From: Nocardia vermiculata NBRC 100427
GTDB taxonomy: Bacteria; Actinomycetota; Actinomycetes; Mycobacteriales; Mycobacteriaceae
Length of the DNA: 64,000 bases
Assembly: GCF_001613265.1 (NCBI RefSeq)
Contig: NZ_BDCA01000010.1
Location: 114,231 to 178,230, forward strand
Direction: 5' to 3'
Made by a program: the position numbers and the translations under genes. Shown one piece after another: positions 20,566 through 30,190 of the stretch. The notes below the pieces were generated by a model that saw only the letters and a program-made list of their open reading frames with translations, was not told the DNA's origin and ran no database searches. Within the stretch, counting starts at the first letter, position 1; every line of letters begins with the position of its first letter.

Positions 20566-21198
20566 ATGAGTGGACGCCATCGCAAGCAGACCAACACCGG
20601 TCGCACCGTTGCCAAGGTCGCTGTCGCCAGCGCCGTCATGGGTGGCGCCGGTGTGGCTCTCGCTGGAAACGCCGCCGCGGCTCCCGATTCGGAGTGGGAC
20701 CAGCTCGCACAGTGTGAATCCGGCGGAAACTGGGGCATCAACACCGGCAACGGATTCCAGGGTGGCCTGCAGTTCTCCCAGTCGACCTGGGCATCTCACG
20801 GCGGTACCGACTACGCCCCCTCTGCCAACCAAGCCTCCCGCGAACAGCAGATCGCGGTAGCCGAGAAGGTTCTCGCCAGCCAGGGCTGGGGCGCATGGCC
20901 TTCCTGCTCCTCCAGCCTCGGCCTGCAGGGCACCTCGACCCCGCGTGAGGTCCCGAGCTCCCCCGCCCCGAGCTGGCACTCCGGCCCGGAGAGCCAGGCC
21001 TCGGCCCAGGCTCCCGTCAACCAGAGCGAGCAGGTCTTCACCGCTGTCGACAAGGCCGTCACCGCCGCCAAGGCGCAGGGCGTGCAGCTGCCCCAGCAGG
21101 TGCTCGACACCTACAACGGCTTCAAGTCCAGCGGAGCCGAACTCGATCCGTCGATCGTGAACTTCTACCAGGCGAACAAGGGCCTGCTGCCCAACTGA
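20566..21198 (+). CDS. rpfA: Resuscitation-promoting factor
   Basis: A 210-residue secreted muralytic transglycosylase. A signal peptide ends at about NAAAA (residue 39). The Rpf domain (40-115) starts [20 protein letters not shown], with catalytic Glu51 after Cys50, and has YGGLQF-like [12 protein letters not shown] and a second Cys in WPSCSSS. The remaining 90 residues are a Ser/Pro/Ala linker and a small helical C-terminus, shorter than RpfA of M. tuberculosis, so orthology to RpfA rests on position. The ATG at 20566 is preceded by GAGGAAG. Control by a c-di-AMP riboswitch and a CRP-like site is predicted from the leader. Confidence 0.92.
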   Translation: MSGRHRKQTNTGRTVAKVAVASAVMGGAGVALAGNAAAAPDSEWDQLAQCESGGNWGINTGNGFQGGLQFSQSTWASHGGTDYAPSANQASREQQIAVAEKVLASQGWGAWPSCSSSLGLQGTSTPREVPSSPAPSWHSGPESQASAQAPVNQSEQVFTAVDKAVTAAKAQGVQLPQQVLDTYNGFKSSGAELDPSIVNFYQANKGLLPN

Positions 21199-21220
21199 TC
21201 GCCGGGGTACATACTCCACC

Positions 21221-21264
21221 AACGACTGGGGCCCGCATCCGTTCGGATGCGGGCCCCAGTCGTT
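21221..21264. terminator. Bidirectional terminator, 21-bp perfect stem
   Basis: A 21-nt arm (21221-21241) is followed by TT and its exact complement (21244-21264), ending in CGTT. It lies between the convergent rpfA and the 62-codon minus-strand gene, so it can serve both. Confidence 0.85.
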
Positions 21265-21270
21265 CTGCCG

Positions 21271-21459
21271 TCAGCGGTTGACCACGGTGTGCGGATGCAC
21301 ATAAGGCAGGTCGCTCGCCGGCAGCGGAAATTCGGTTTCCTCGCCGAAGGGAGACAGGTTTCCGGAGCGGGCCGAGGAAAGCTCGGTGACCGCATGCTCG
21401 CCGTCGGCCACCTGGGGCCAGCCGTTGTCGACGTAGGGTTTCTTCGATTTGTTCACCAC
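21271..21459 (-). CDS. Conserved small protein (Rv0863-like position)
   Basis: A 62-residue soluble protein, [20 protein letters not shown] at its start, then [20 protein letters not shown] and a C-terminus [10 protein letters not shown]. It has no hydrophobic segment. I recall such short proteins next to the Rv0862c-type gene in Corynebacteriales, but no function. The start is one of two adjacent GTG codons (21454-21459). It is divergent from the Rv0862c-like gene, 41 bp apart, and shares a bidirectional terminator with rpfA. Confidence 0.65.
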   Translation of the reverse strand: MVNKSKKPYVDNGWPQVADGEHAVTELSSARSGNLSPFGEETEFPLPASDLPYVHPHTVVNR

Positions 21460-21500
21460 GGCCTTATTCTGGCATGTTCGTTCGCCGTAGTCTGGATTGG

Positions 21501-23855
21501 ATGACCACGACCGATGCCCGCGCCTCCGACGACGGTGCCGGGACGCACTCCGGTACCGGAACGGGCCCCGACGAGCTCGGCACGCTCACCGACTGGCTGA
21601 GTTCCCGCAGCGACGATGATCTCGTCCGGTTACTCGACCTGCGGCCCGATCTGGCGGTACCACTGCCCGGTTCCATGACCGTCCTGGCTGCGCGGGCCGA
21701 ACAGCGCGCATCGGTACTGCGTGCCGCCGACGATCTGAACACGCTGGAATTCGCGGTGCTCGAGACGCTCGCCGCGCACGGTGCCTACGGCGGCTCCCGC
21801 TCGGAGCGCCCTCTGCCCCGCACGCGCCTGAACGAACTACTCGCCGACCGGGTCGGCACCGCCGCCGTGGACGGCGCACTGGCCCGGCTCACCGAACGTG
21901 CCCTGGTGTGGGGCGAGGACGAACTACTCGTGGTCGCCGCCGCCCCCGACGCACTGCCCTGGCAGCTGGGCGCCACCACCCAACTGCCCGACGCACTGAC
22001 CGAACCCGAGATCGAAGCCGCGCTGCGCGAGATCACCGATTCCGAGCGCGCGCTACTGGACAAGCTGGCCACCACGGGTCCGCGCGGCCGCACGCGCGAC
22101 GCCGCACCCGGCGCCGATGCCGAGCGACCCGTCCCACGGCTGCTGGCCCGCCGGCTACTGATCCGGATCGACGACGAAACCGTCGAATTGCCCGCGGCCG
22201 CCGGACAGGTGCTACGACGCGAACCCGTCACCGATCCACACGCACTCACACCCCCGCACACCCAGCCGCGCGAACACACCGCCGCCGATGTGAACGCCGC
22301 GGCCGCCGGCGAGGTCGGTGAGTTGCTCCGCCACACCACCGACATTCTCGAGGTGCTTTCCACGGCCCCGGCACCGGTGCTGCGCGCCGGTGGGCTCGGG
22401 GTGCGAGAGCTCCGCCGGATCGCCAAACAGGCCGGTGTGACCGAATCCCGGGCCGGTCTGCTGGTGGAGGTGCTGACGGCCGCCAACCTCCTGGGCAAGG
22501 GGATTCCGGAGCCGGCCCCCGACGGCGATGCGGGCGAAGACTACTGGGCGCCCACGCTCGCTTCCGACGGCTGGCTGGAGGCACCCGCCGCGCGACGCTG
22601 GACCGTTTTGGCCCATGCCTGGCTGGAGCTGGATCGGCTGCCCTGGCTGATCGGAATGCGCGATGCGGGCGACAAACCTCTGGCAGCACTGTCGGAGGAA
22701 CTGCGCAGCGCGCACGCCGTCGCCGACCGGCGCGCGATCCTCGCGGTCACCGCGGAGTACCCGCCGGGAACCGCGATTTCCGGTGCCGATGTGGCCCGCC
22801 TGCTGTCGTGGCGGATGCCCCGGCGACGCAGGCATTTCCGGATCGATGCCGTAGAGCACACCCTGGCGGAGGCGGCGGCGCTGGGCATCACCGGCCGGGG
22901 GGCACTGACCTCGGCGGGCCGGGCGCTACTGCACGGCACCCCGGCCGACGCCGAGTCGGAGATGGAGTCGGCACTGCCCGAACCGGTGGACCATGTCCTG
23001 GTTCAGGCAGATCTGACCGTCGTCGCGCCCGGACCGTTGATTCCCGAACTGCGGGAACGCATCGCCCTGGTCGCCGATATCGAATCCGCGGGCGCGGCCA
23101 CCGTCTACCGGGTCGGTGAAGGCTCGGTGCGGCGCGCACTCGATGCGGGAATGACGGCGGCCGAGCTGCATCAGTTGTTCACCGTGCATTCGCGCACCCC
23201 CGTACCGCAGTCGCTCACCTACCTCATCGACGACGTGGCACGCCGGCACGGGCGGCTGCGGGCCGGGATGGCGCAATCGTTCCTGCGCAGCGAGGATCCG
23301 GCACTGCTGGCCGAAGTGCTGGCGGCGCCGGTGGCCGGTCAGCTCGCACTACGCACGATCGCGCCGACCGTCGCGATCTCACAGGCCCCGCTCGGCGAGG
23401 TTCTCGAACAGCTACGCGCAGCCGGATTCAGCCCGGCCGGGGAGGACTCCTCCGGCACCATCGTGGATCTGCGGCCGCGGGGCGCGCGGTTGTCGAGCCG
23501 CCCCGGCGAGCGACGCACCTGGCGTCCCACCCCGCCCAGTATCGAACAGCTGCGCTTGCTGGTTGACGAACTGCGCGCCGGGGAACGGGCGGCGCGTTCG
23601 CGGTCCGGCCGGCAGGTGCGCAGTGACGGCACCCGGACCAGTACCGCAGCCGCGCTGGCGTTGCTGCAGCTGGCGGTACGAGTGCACCGCCCGGTGCATA
23701 TCGGCTACGTGGACGCCCAAGGGGTGGCCACCCAGCGCATCGTGGAACCGGTGCGGGTGGCCGGCGGTCAATTGGATGCCACCGACCCGGGCACCGGCGC
23801 GCTCCGGCACTTCGCCCTGCACCGGATCGCGTCGGTGGCGCTGGTGGAACCGTGA
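21501..23855 (+). CDS. XPB/Ssl2-type helicase-associated domain protein (Rv0862c-like)
   Basis: A 784-residue protein of the Rv0862c family. The N-terminus has [20 protein letters not shown] and [20 protein letters not shown]; the middle has winged-helix-like repeats (for example [20 protein letters not shown]); the C-terminal third carries the helicase C-terminal-3 type block [18 protein letters not shown] and [19 protein letters not shown]. There is no Walker A motif, so it is not itself a helicase. It probably partners the XPB helicase encoded 4 kb away. The ATG at 21501 follows a TAGTCT -10 box by 7 nt, indicating a leaderless transcript; an ATG at 21474 is less likely. Confidence 0.85.
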   Translation: MTTTDARASDDGAGTHSGTGTGPDELGTLTDWLSSRSDDDLVRLLDLRPDLAVPLPGSMTVLAARAEQRASVLRAADDLNTLEFAVLETLAAHGAYGGSRSERPLPRTRLNELLADRVGTAAVDGALARLTERALVWGEDELLVVAAAPDALPWQLGATTQLPDALTEPEIEAALREITDSERALLDKLATTGPRGRTRDAAPGADAERPVPRLLARRLLIRIDDETVELPAAAGQVLRREPVTDPHALTPPHTQPREHTAADVNAAAAGEVGELLRHTTDILEVLSTAPAPVLRAGGLGVRELRRIAKQAGVTESRAGLLVEVLTAANLLGKGIPEPAPDGDAGEDYWAPTLASDGWLEAPAARRWTVLAHAWLELDRLPWLIGMRDAGDKPLAALSEELRSAHAVADRRAILAVTAEYPPGTAISGADVARLLSWRMPRRRRHFRIDAVEHTLAEAAALGITGRGALTSAGRALLHGTPADAESEMESALPEPVDHVLVQADLTVVAPGPLIPELRERIALVADIESAGAATVYRVGEGSVRRALDAGMTAAELHQLFTVHSRTPVPQSLTYLIDDVARRHGRLRAGMAQSFLRSEDPALLAEVLAAPVAGQLALRTIAPTVAISQAPLGEVLEQLRAAGFSPAGEDSSGTIVDLRPRGARLSSRPGERRTWRPTPPSIEQLRLLVDELRAGERAARSRSGRQVRSDGTRTSTAAALALLQLAVRVHRPVHIGYVDAQGVATQRIVEPVRVAGGQLDATDPGTGALRHFALHRIASVALVEP

Positions 23856-23874
23856 CACCGGGTCGGTGCGCGGC

Positions 23875-24393
23875 TCAGGCCTTCGGATTCGCCAGGCAGA
23901 ACGTCGTCTTGGGATCGGACAACGTCAGGAATGTCGAATTCGCGTCGCAGAGGAATTCATCGCTCTGTCCGTCGATTCGCTTGACGACCTTCACCGTCGC
24001 CTCCGCCGACTCGCATTCGGCAAAGGAGAAGCCGGTCGTCTTGTCGTCGTGATAGCAGCTGCCCTCTTTCAGATTGGGCGCCAGGCACAGATATGCCGAG
24101 GTACCGCCGTTGAAGGTCTCCTCGTAGGAGGAGTACTCGGCACCGCAGTCCTGCTTGGTGTCCGAGGTCGACTTCACGGTGTACACGGCCTTCCCCGAGG
24201 AGCAGTCCACCGGCTCGGTCCGGGAATCGGAGGGCGAACCCTCGACAACATTGATGCAGTCGCCGACCTGCGCGCGGGCGGTGTCGGATTTGGACGCATC
24301 GGAAAACATCGAACAGCCGGTCACCATGAGGGCGGCGAGCGCCGTCACTACCAGCACGAGACCTCGGAGGGGTCTCGGTCCTGCGAATTTCAC
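23875..24393 (-). CDS. LppU/SCO3897-like lipoprotein
   Basis: A 172-residue lipoprotein with signal LVLVVTALAALMVTGC (lipid-attached Cys27). The mature part has six or more cysteines in spaced blocks (ARAQVGDCINVVEG, DCSSGKAVYTVKSTSD, DCGAEYSSYEE, YLCLAPNLKEGSCYHDD, FLCDANSTF, TTFCLANPKA), matching the disulphide-rich LppU/SCO3897 family of unknown function. The start is GTG at 24391-24393. The Rv0862c-like gene converges on it with 19 bp between stops. The 32-codon gene upstream has its own terminator, so this gene likely has a separate promoter at about 24400-24450. Confidence 0.78.
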   Translation of the reverse strand: MKFAGPRPLRGLVLVVTALAALMVTGCSMFSDASKSDTARAQVGDCINVVEGSPSDSRTEPVDCSSGKAVYTVKSTSDTKQDCGAEYSSYEETFNGGTSAYLCLAPNLKEGSCYHDDKTTGFSFAECESAEATVKVVKRIDGQSDEFLCDANSTFLTLSDPKTTFCLANPKA

Positions 24394-24450
24394 CTACGAA
24401 AACCTTTCTCGCCGAACCGTTCACCAATGGCGAACGTGGTGGGGAGAATA

Positions 24451-24472
24451 CCCGCCCGGCCGTCCGAGCGGG
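24451..24472 (-). terminator. Hairpin terminator after the 32-codon gene
   Basis: On the minus strand CCCGCTCGG pairs with CCGGGCGGG (one G-U) across a 4-nt loop, followed by TATTCTCC. It begins 8 nt after the stop of the small gene. Confidence 0.6.
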
Positions 24473-24479
24473 CTTCGTC

Positions 24480-24578
24480 TCACATCCGCAGCGAGTGCAT
24501 GCCGTACATCCCCATGAGGGAGTAGTTGACGACACTGGGCAGCAGGTTGTTCAGCAGCTGGAGCCCGAAGTAATTCAC
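24480..24578 (-). CDS. 32-residue hydrophobic peptide, unknown
   Basis: GTG at 24576-24578, 9 nt after GAAAGG, opens a 32-codon frame: VNYFGLQLLNNLLPSV, then VNYSLMGMYGMHSLRM. The peptide is amphipathic to hydrophobic, Leu/Asn/Tyr/Met-rich, with one charged residue (Arg31). An in-frame GTG at 24585-24587 would add three residues. A hairpin terminator follows directly, and composition differs from the usual antisense shadows. It may be a membrane-active or surface peptide; this is inference. I do not know a family for it. Confidence 0.5.
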   Translation of the reverse strand: MNYFGLQLLNNLLPSVVNYSLMGMYGMHSLRM

Positions 24579-24669
24579 AAGTGACACCTTTCCGACACTC
24601 GAACGTGTGCACACCACACGCACGCGCCCTGTAGTCGATCTCGGTGTCCGAATCGTTACGCTCGGAGAT

Positions 24670-25488
24670 ATGAGGCTGGAGGAGATCAGCGCTGAGCTCT
24701 ACGCCCTGGACCCGTCGGATTTCGTCGCGGCCCGCGATCGGCACGCCCGCACCGCCCGCGCCGACGGAGACAAAGCGCTGGCCACGGAGATTTCCCGGCT
24801 GCGGCGGCCAACGCTCGCGGCCTGGGCGGTAAATCTGCTGGCGCACAAGGCGACCCAGGAATTGGGGGCACTGCTGGACCTCGGCGAGGCGTTGCGCGAG
24901 GCGCAGCAGAAGCTGTCCGCGGACCGCATGCGTACCCTCACCGAACAACGTCGCAAGGCGGTGCATGCCCTCACCGGCACCGCCACTCGGCTTGCGGCGG
25001 AGGCGGGGCGGCAGCTTGCCGAACCGGGACAACGTGCCGTGGCGCAGACCTTGACCGCGGCGCTGGCGGATCCAGAGGTCACGGTCCAGGTTCGCGCGGG
25101 AGTGCTGTCCGCAGCGGTGGACTATGCGGGGTTCGGCCCGGCCGGGGCGACGCTGAGCGCCGTATCGGATCTACCCGACGAGGCCGGTGCGGCACGTGCA
25201 CCCGAGGCAGCAGCAGCACCCGATACCGCCGCCCTCGACACCGCTGTCGAAGCGGTGGACACCGCTCGGGCGGAACGTGATTCGGCACGGCAGGAGTTCA
25301 CCCGGCAGCAGGCGGAGCTGACCGGACTGGACGAGCGGATCACCGCGCTACAGGCGGAACTGGAACGCACCGAGAACACCCGGCGCTTCACCGCATCCGC
25401 CGCGGACGCGGCCGGGGCCGCACTCCGTCGCACAGAACACGAGCTCGAGCGCGCCCGCGAACACCTCGATCGGCTGCGCGGCGACTGA
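24670..25488 (+). CDS. Coiled-coil cytoplasmic protein, unknown
   Basis: A 272-residue protein without signal or membrane segment. The N-terminus (LEEISAELYALDPSDFVAAR, LRRPTLAAWAVNLLA) is conserved in actinobacterial proteins often labelled only hypothetical. Residues about 195-272 are a long coiled coil rich in Glu, Arg, Ala and Thr (TARAERDSARQEFTRQQAEL, LERTENTRRF, ELERAREHLDRLRGD). The ATG at 24670 is 90 bp from the divergent 32-codon gene. Function unknown; the coiled coil suggests oligomerisation. Confidence 0.7.
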   Translation: MRLEEISAELYALDPSDFVAARDRHARTARADGDKALATEISRLRRPTLAAWAVNLLAHKATQELGALLDLGEALREAQQKLSADRMRTLTEQRRKAVHALTGTATRLAAEAGRQLAEPGQRAVAQTLTAALADPEVTVQVRAGVLSAAVDYAGFGPAGATLSAVSDLPDEAGAARAPEAAAAPDTAALDTAVEAVDTARAERDSARQEFTRQQAELTGLDERITALQAELERTENTRRFTASAADAAGAALRRTEHELERAREHLDRLRGD

Positions 25489-25529
25489 CCGGACCACCAC
25501 CCCCGCTGTCCGCGTCGGGTCCCGCCCGC

Positions 25530-26954
25530 TCAGCCGCGCAGGTCACCCGGGTACAGGTACTGGTCCGGCGGCACGGTGGTGCTGTCGAGCCAGGCGGCGA
25601 AGAAGCCGCTCAGATCCGTCGCCGCACGGGACTGCATGAACTCCCGGAACTCCGGCATCGACGCATTACCGTAGGCGTGCGACTGCACGAATTGCGCCAC
25701 CGCCGGGAAGAACACATCGTCACCGAGTTCGTGGCGCAACGCGTGCAGGAACAGGGGGCCACGGTAGTAGACCGCGGTGAACTCACGTCCGGCGCCCGGG
25801 TTCTGTAGCGGGATCTCCCAGAACTTCGGCATATCCAGGGTTTTGGCGAGGGTCTCGCGGTACATCGCGTCGACGTCTTTGCCCTCTTTACGTTCCGGCC
25901 AGAGATAATCGGCGGTGTAGCTGGCGAAGCACTCGTTCAGGCAGACATCGGACCAGTTGCGTACCGACATCGAATCACCCCACCACTGGTGGGTGTTCTC
26001 GTGTACGACGGTATTCAGATCGGTCCAGGGCGCGTAGATGGGCCGGGTCTGGGTCTCCAGCGAGAAGGGCAGATCGGTGTCGACATAGATCCCGCCGCCG
26101 CTCTCGAAAGGATAAGGGCCGTAGACGGATTCGATGAAGTCCAGGATCTCGGGCAGCCGCTGCTCCAGCTTCTTGTCCTGATCCGCGTCGGGAGCGAAGG
26201 CGCTGATCAGTGGTGTTCCGTCGGCTCGGCGCTGTTCGAGGAAGTCGAAATGGTCGATGGCGACGGTCGTCAGATAGCCGACGGTGGGACGCTGCGTACT
26301 CCAGCGGACCACGCGCTTGTCGCCCTCGACACGGTCACCGACCCGCAGCCCGTTCGACACCGCCTGCCATTCCTGCGGAACGGTCACCTGCAGATCGAAG
26401 GTCGCCTTGTCCATCGGGGTGTCGTTGAGCGGGTACCAGCTGGTCGCCGAATGTGGTTCGCCCGCAGCGAAGGCGCCGCCGCTCGACGAGATGGTCCAGC
26501 CGTTGTTGGCGGTGTCGCCCTCGGCTCCGGCGTAGTCGACGGTGACGGTGAACGGCAGGCCCGGCAGTACCGGCAGCGCGGGTGTGACGGTCAGTTCGTG
26601 CTCGCCGTGCCGGACGAAACCGGCCGGGAGGTTGTTCACCGACACCGCACTGACCGCCGGCCCGGCATAGTCGAGATTGAACGCGTGCAGCGCCTGGGTA
26701 GCGGTCGCATCTATTCTCGCCTTGCCGACGAGTTGACGGCTGGGCGGATCGTAATCGATCGCGACGTCGTAATGCCGGACGTCGTAGCCGCCGTTGCCGT
26801 CCTCGGGGTAGTACGGATCGCCGAGACCGGACGAACCCGCGAGCGGATCGGCCGGCGGCTGCGCCTGTGCCGGCTGGGCCTGCGCCGGAAGCACCAACGC
26901 CACACCGAACAGGGCTCCGGCCGTCAGATACCAGGCCCAGCTACGCGAACTCAT
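25530..26954 (-). CDS. Secreted M1 family aminopeptidase
   Basis: A 474-residue exported zinc metallopeptidase. Signal peptide: WYLTAGALFGVALVLPAQAQ (residues 8-27). The catalytic motif is HENTH (His317, Glu318, His321) followed after 18 residues by the third ligand Glu340 in LNECFASY, exactly the gluzincin HExxH-18-E spacing. GGGxEN-type exopeptidase motif appears as ESGGGIYVD (about residue 285), so the usual GAMEN is not conserved. The truncated C-terminus lacks the ERAP-like domain, as in other short actinobacterial M1 enzymes. The ATG at 26952-26954, with GGAG 6 nt upstream, is preferred over a GTG 12 nt earlier. Confidence 0.88.
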   Translation of the reverse strand: MSSRSWAWYLTAGALFGVALVLPAQAQPAQAQPPADPLAGSSGLGDPYYPEDGNGGYDVRHYDVAIDYDPPSRQLVGKARIDATATQALHAFNLDYAGPAVSAVSVNNLPAGFVRHGEHELTVTPALPVLPGLPFTVTVDYAGAEGDTANNGWTISSSGGAFAAGEPHSATSWYPLNDTPMDKATFDLQVTVPQEWQAVSNGLRVGDRVEGDKRVVRWSTQRPTVGYLTTVAIDHFDFLEQRRADGTPLISAFAPDADQDKKLEQRLPEILDFIESVYGPYPFESGGGIYVDTDLPFSLETQTRPIYAPWTDLNTVVHENTHQWWGDSMSVRNWSDVCLNECFASYTADYLWPERKEGKDVDAMYRETLAKTLDMPKFWEIPLQNPGAGREFTAVYYRGPLFLHALRHELGDDVFFPAVAQFVQSHAYGNASMPEFREFMQSRAATDLSGFFAAWLDSTTVPPDQYLYPGDLRG

Positions 26955-27045
26955 CCGACACTCCACCCCATTTCCGCCCGCCGAGTGCGGTGCAATCGAC
27001 GATGCTAGCCGCCCGGCGCCTCGATCCGGGCCGCCGCCACACCCC

Positions 27046-27726
27046 TCAGCCGCGCAACTCCTCGGGCAGCTGCCGCGGGTCGAGCAGCAGCCGGTGCGAA
27101 TCGACGGTGCTCACCTTTTCCGCCAGGCTCAGATTGTCGGCGAGCAGCTTCCATTCGACATCGCTGATCGCGGTGCGGGCCCGCTCGATCACTCCGGGAT
27201 CGCGGGTGCCCCAGGCGATCGGCATCGGGCTGACGGGCTGACGAAAATCACCGACGGAGCGCGGAGCGCGGTCGGCGCGCACTGTCACCGCCGGTACCTG
27301 CTCACCGGCGTCGGTCCGGTGGCCGGGCAGCGCCCGCACCACGCGAGTGATCAGCGCATAGCGCGGCACCGCGCCGGGTTTGGCCAGATTCACCAACGCC
27401 AGCAGCGTGACCCCCTTGGGATGGTGGCCCGACACCACCGCCGGAATCAGCTCCCCCTCGGCATACAACTTCTCGATCCGGGAGCGGTACGGCGTCCACA
27501 GCGCGATGAACAGCGCGGTGATGGTCCCCAGTGCGAAGGCCACCGCCAACAGAAACGAATAGGGATGGCTCAACCAGATCAACCCGGCCGTTCCCAAGCC
27601 GAGTACGACCGCCGCGGCGATGGCCAGCAGGCGCAGCCGCCGGATATCGCGAACGACTTCGTTCACCGCCCGGGCGTGTTCGCGGTCGATCGCGAATTCG
27701 AAGCGTCGCACGTATTCAATCCTCAC
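27046..27726 (-). CDS. DUF3239-like two-helix membrane protein
   Basis: A 226-residue protein. An N-terminal cytoplasmic stretch (RRFEFAIDREHARAVNEVVR) is followed by two transmembrane segments (LLAIAAAVVLGLGTAGLIWL and FLLAVAFALGTITALFIALW, residues 38-80) and a soluble C-terminal domain with AEGELIPAVVSGHHPKGVTL and ERARTAISDVEWKLLADNLS. This resembles what I recall of DUF3239, an uncharacterised Corynebacteriales family. GTG at 27724-27726 is chosen; the longer frame upstream runs over the XPB gene. It follows the XPB gene by 31 bp on the same strand, so they are likely co-transcribed. Confidence 0.65.
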   Translation of the reverse strand: MRIEYVRRFEFAIDREHARAVNEVVRDIRRLRLLAIAAAVVLGLGTAGLIWLSHPYSFLLAVAFALGTITALFIALWTPYRSRIEKLYAEGELIPAVVSGHHPKGVTLLALVNLAKPGAVPRYALITRVVRALPGHRTDAGEQVPAVTVRADRAPRSVGDFRQPVSPMPIAWGTRDPGVIERARTAISDVEWKLLADNLSLAEKVSTVDSHRLLLDPRQLPEELRG

Positions 27727-27757
27727 ATCCGGCGGCAGCGGTGGCACAGCGCCACGC

Positions 27758-29416
27758 CTACCCGATCGTCGGTCCCAGCAGATCGTCCGCATCGGTGATG
27801 CGATAGGCATATCCCTGTTCGGCGAGGAAACGCTGGCGGTGTGCGGCATACTCGGCATCCAGCGTGTCACGGGCGACCACCGAATAGAAGTGCGCTTGGC
27901 CGCCGTCGGCCTTGGGCCGCAGCAGTCGGCCGAGCCGCTGTGCCTCCTCCTGCCGGGACCCGAAGGTGCCCGAGACCTGGACCGCCACCGACGCTTCCGG
28001 TAGATCGATGGAGAAGTTCGCGACCTTGCTCACCACCAGCACCGGGATCTCGCCGTTGCGGAAGGCGTCGAACAACGCCTCGCGTTCCTTGGTCCGGGTC
28101 GAGCCCTGGATGACCGGTGCGTCGAGATGTTCGCCGAGTTCGTCCAGCTGATCGAGGTAGGCGCCGATCACCAGGGCCGGGGCGCCCTGGTGCCGGGCCA
28201 GGATCGACTCGACGACCGGCAGCTTCGTGCGCGCGGTGGAGCAGAGTTTGTAGCGTTCTTCCGGTTCGGCGGTCGCATACGCCATCCGCTCGGCATCGGT
28301 GAGGGTGACCCTGACCTCCACGCAGTCGGCCGGGGCGATCCAGCCCTGCGCCTCGATGTCCTTCCAGGGCGCGTCGTAGCGTTTGGGGCCGATCAGCGAG
28401 AACACGTCGCCCTCGCGGCCGTCCTCGCGCACCAGGGTGGCGGTCAGTCCGAGACGGCGGCGCGACTGCAGGTCCGCGGTCATCCGGAACACCGGAGCGG
28501 GCAGCAGATGAACCTCGTCGTAGACGACCAGGCCCCAGTCGCGACTGTCGAACAGCTCGAGATGTTTGTACTCGCCCTTGGTCTTACGGGTGACGACCTG
28601 ATAGGTCGCGATGGTGACCGGGCGGATCTCCTTGCGTTCGCCGGAGTATTCGCCGATCTCTTCCTCTGTCAGCGAGGTCCGTGCCAGCAGTTCCCGCTTC
28701 CACTGCCGGCCGGCAACGGTATTGGTGACCAGGATCAGCGTCGTCGCCTGCGCCTTGGCCATCGCCGCGGCGCCGACCATCGTCTTACCCGCACCGCACG
28801 GCAGCACCACGACACCGGAGCCACCGGCCCAGAAGGAATCGGCCGCCAGCTCCTGATAGTCGCGCAGCTGCCAGGCGTGGGTCCGAAAGTCCAGCTCGAT
28901 GTGGTGCGCTTCGCCGTCGACGTAACCCGCCAGATCCTCGGCGGGCCAGCCGATCTTCAACAACAGTTGTTTGATACGGCCGCGCTCGGACGGATGCACC
29001 GCGACCGTATCGTCGTCGATCCGGTTACCCAGCATCGGCGCGATCTTCTTGTGCCGCAGTACTTCTTCCAGTACGGCACGGTCCAGGCTCACCAGCACCA
29101 GCCCGTGGGCGGGGTGTTTGAGCAACTGCAACCGTCCGTAGCGGGCCATGGTCTCGACCACGTCCACCAGCAGCGGCTGCGGTACGGCATAGCGCGAATA
29201 GTTGACCAGCGCGTCGACGACCTGTTCGGCGTCGTGTCCGGCGGCGCGGGCATTCCACAGTGCCAGCGGAGTGACCCGGTAGGTGTGCACGTGTTCGGGT
29301 GCGCGCTCCAATTCGGCGAACGGCGCGATCGCCTGCCGGGCCGCATCGGCCTGTTCGTGATCGACTTCGAGCAGCAGGGTTTTATCGCTCTGCACGATCA
29401 GCGGTCCGTCCGTCAC
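27758..29416 (-). CDS. ercc3: XPB/Ercc3-type DNA helicase
   Basis: A 552-residue superfamily 2 DNA helicase of the bacterial XPB type (M. tuberculosis Rv0861c, 542 residues), a 3'-5' ATP-dependent unwinding enzyme linked to nucleotide-excision repair. The N-terminal damage-recognition-like domain spans residues 1-170. Motifs: Q-like WQLRDYQELA, Walker A PCGAGKTMVG (Lys211), DEVH box at 300-303, motif III GLTATL, motif V/VI SGTFGSRQEEAQRLGRLLRP. GTG at 29414-29416 with GGAGG upstream gives the family length. Its partner-like Rv0862c protein is encoded 4 kb away on the other strand. Confidence 0.93.
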   Translation of the reverse strand: MTDGPLIVQSDKTLLLEVDHEQADAARQAIAPFAELERAPEHVHTYRVTPLALWNARAAGHDAEQVVDALVNYSRYAVPQPLLVDVVETMARYGRLQLLKHPAHGLVLVSLDRAVLEEVLRHKKIAPMLGNRIDDDTVAVHPSERGRIKQLLLKIGWPAEDLAGYVDGEAHHIELDFRTHAWQLRDYQELAADSFWAGGSGVVVLPCGAGKTMVGAAAMAKAQATTLILVTNTVAGRQWKRELLARTSLTEEEIGEYSGERKEIRPVTIATYQVVTRKTKGEYKHLELFDSRDWGLVVYDEVHLLPAPVFRMTADLQSRRRLGLTATLVREDGREGDVFSLIGPKRYDAPWKDIEAQGWIAPADCVEVRVTLTDAERMAYATAEPEERYKLCSTARTKLPVVESILARHQGAPALVIGAYLDQLDELGEHLDAPVIQGSTRTKEREALFDAFRNGEIPVLVVSKVANFSIDLPEASVAVQVSGTFGSRQEEAQRLGRLLRPKADGGQAHFYSVVARDTLDAEYAAHRQRFLAEQGYAYRITDADDLLGPTIG

Positions 29417-29536
29417 GGCACCTCCTCCAGGTTTCCGGGCCGGTCCCCGTCGTCCACATTGTTGCCGGACCCCCCGACAATCATTCAACAACCCTACGCG
29501 AGCTGCACTAACCTTCGCTGTGGGGGAAATCGCAGG

Positions 29537-30127
29537 TCACTGCGGCACCGGTGCGCCGGTCGAGGCCGGCCATCCGGTGGTGGGCGTTGCGGGGTCGCTC
29601 GCGAGCCGTCCGGCGATCCAGCAATCGTGGCGCACACCACGCTGCGGGCCTGCCCGCCGCAACAAACCCTCGTAGTGAAAGCCCGCACGCCGCGCGACCG
29701 CGGCCGAGGCCCGGTTCCCGGCGTAGGCCCGCCATTCGATGCGGGTCAGCGCGAGGCCGTCGGGCGCGAATCCGAAATCACAGGCCAGGCGGACCGCGGC
29801 GGTCATGAGACCGCGGCCACGAGCCTGTGTCCCGAGCCAGAACCCGATCTCGGCGGCGCCGGGCTGCGTATCGGCGGCCAGCCCGATCATGCCGACGATC
29901 GGGCCGTCGGGCGAGGTCCGCACCCCCCAGGTCGGACTGCGGGCAGCCCAGCCCGGGGTGACGACAGTGCGCAGGAAACCTTCGGCATCACCCCGGTCGT
30001 ACTCCTGCGGCACCACCGTCCACCGCACGATCGACGGCTGCCGGCAGCATTCGACGATCGCGGCGATATCGGACGCGATGGGGCGCGACAACCACACCAC
30101 GTCGTCGGTCAGTACACAGTCGTCCAT
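29537..30127 (-). CDS. GNAT family N-acetyltransferase (RimJ/RimL type)
   Basis: A 196-residue acetyltransferase-3 domain protein. The acetyl-CoA loop is IGFWLGTQARGRGLMTAAVR (residues about 93-112), followed by LTRIEWRAYAGNRASAAVAR and RRAGFHYEGLLRRA, the RimJ/L signature order. It may acetylate protein N-termini or small amines; no substrate can be assigned. The ATG is at 30125-30127; the sigma-factor gene is divergent with 63 bp between the starts. Confidence 0.85.
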   Translation of the reverse strand: MDDCVLTDDVVWLSRPIASDIAAIVECCRQPSIVRWTVVPQEYDRGDAEGFLRTVVTPGWAARSPTWGVRTSPDGPIVGMIGLAADTQPGAAEIGFWLGTQARGRGLMTAAVRLACDFGFAPDGLALTRIEWRAYAGNRASAAVARRAGFHYEGLLRRAGPQRGVRHDCWIAGRLASDPATPTTGWPASTGAPVPQ

Positions 30128-30190
30128 CGCCCCATGCTGGCACGCAACCCAGCGGCAGCCCAGCGCATTTACCGCCGTAGAATCCGATCG

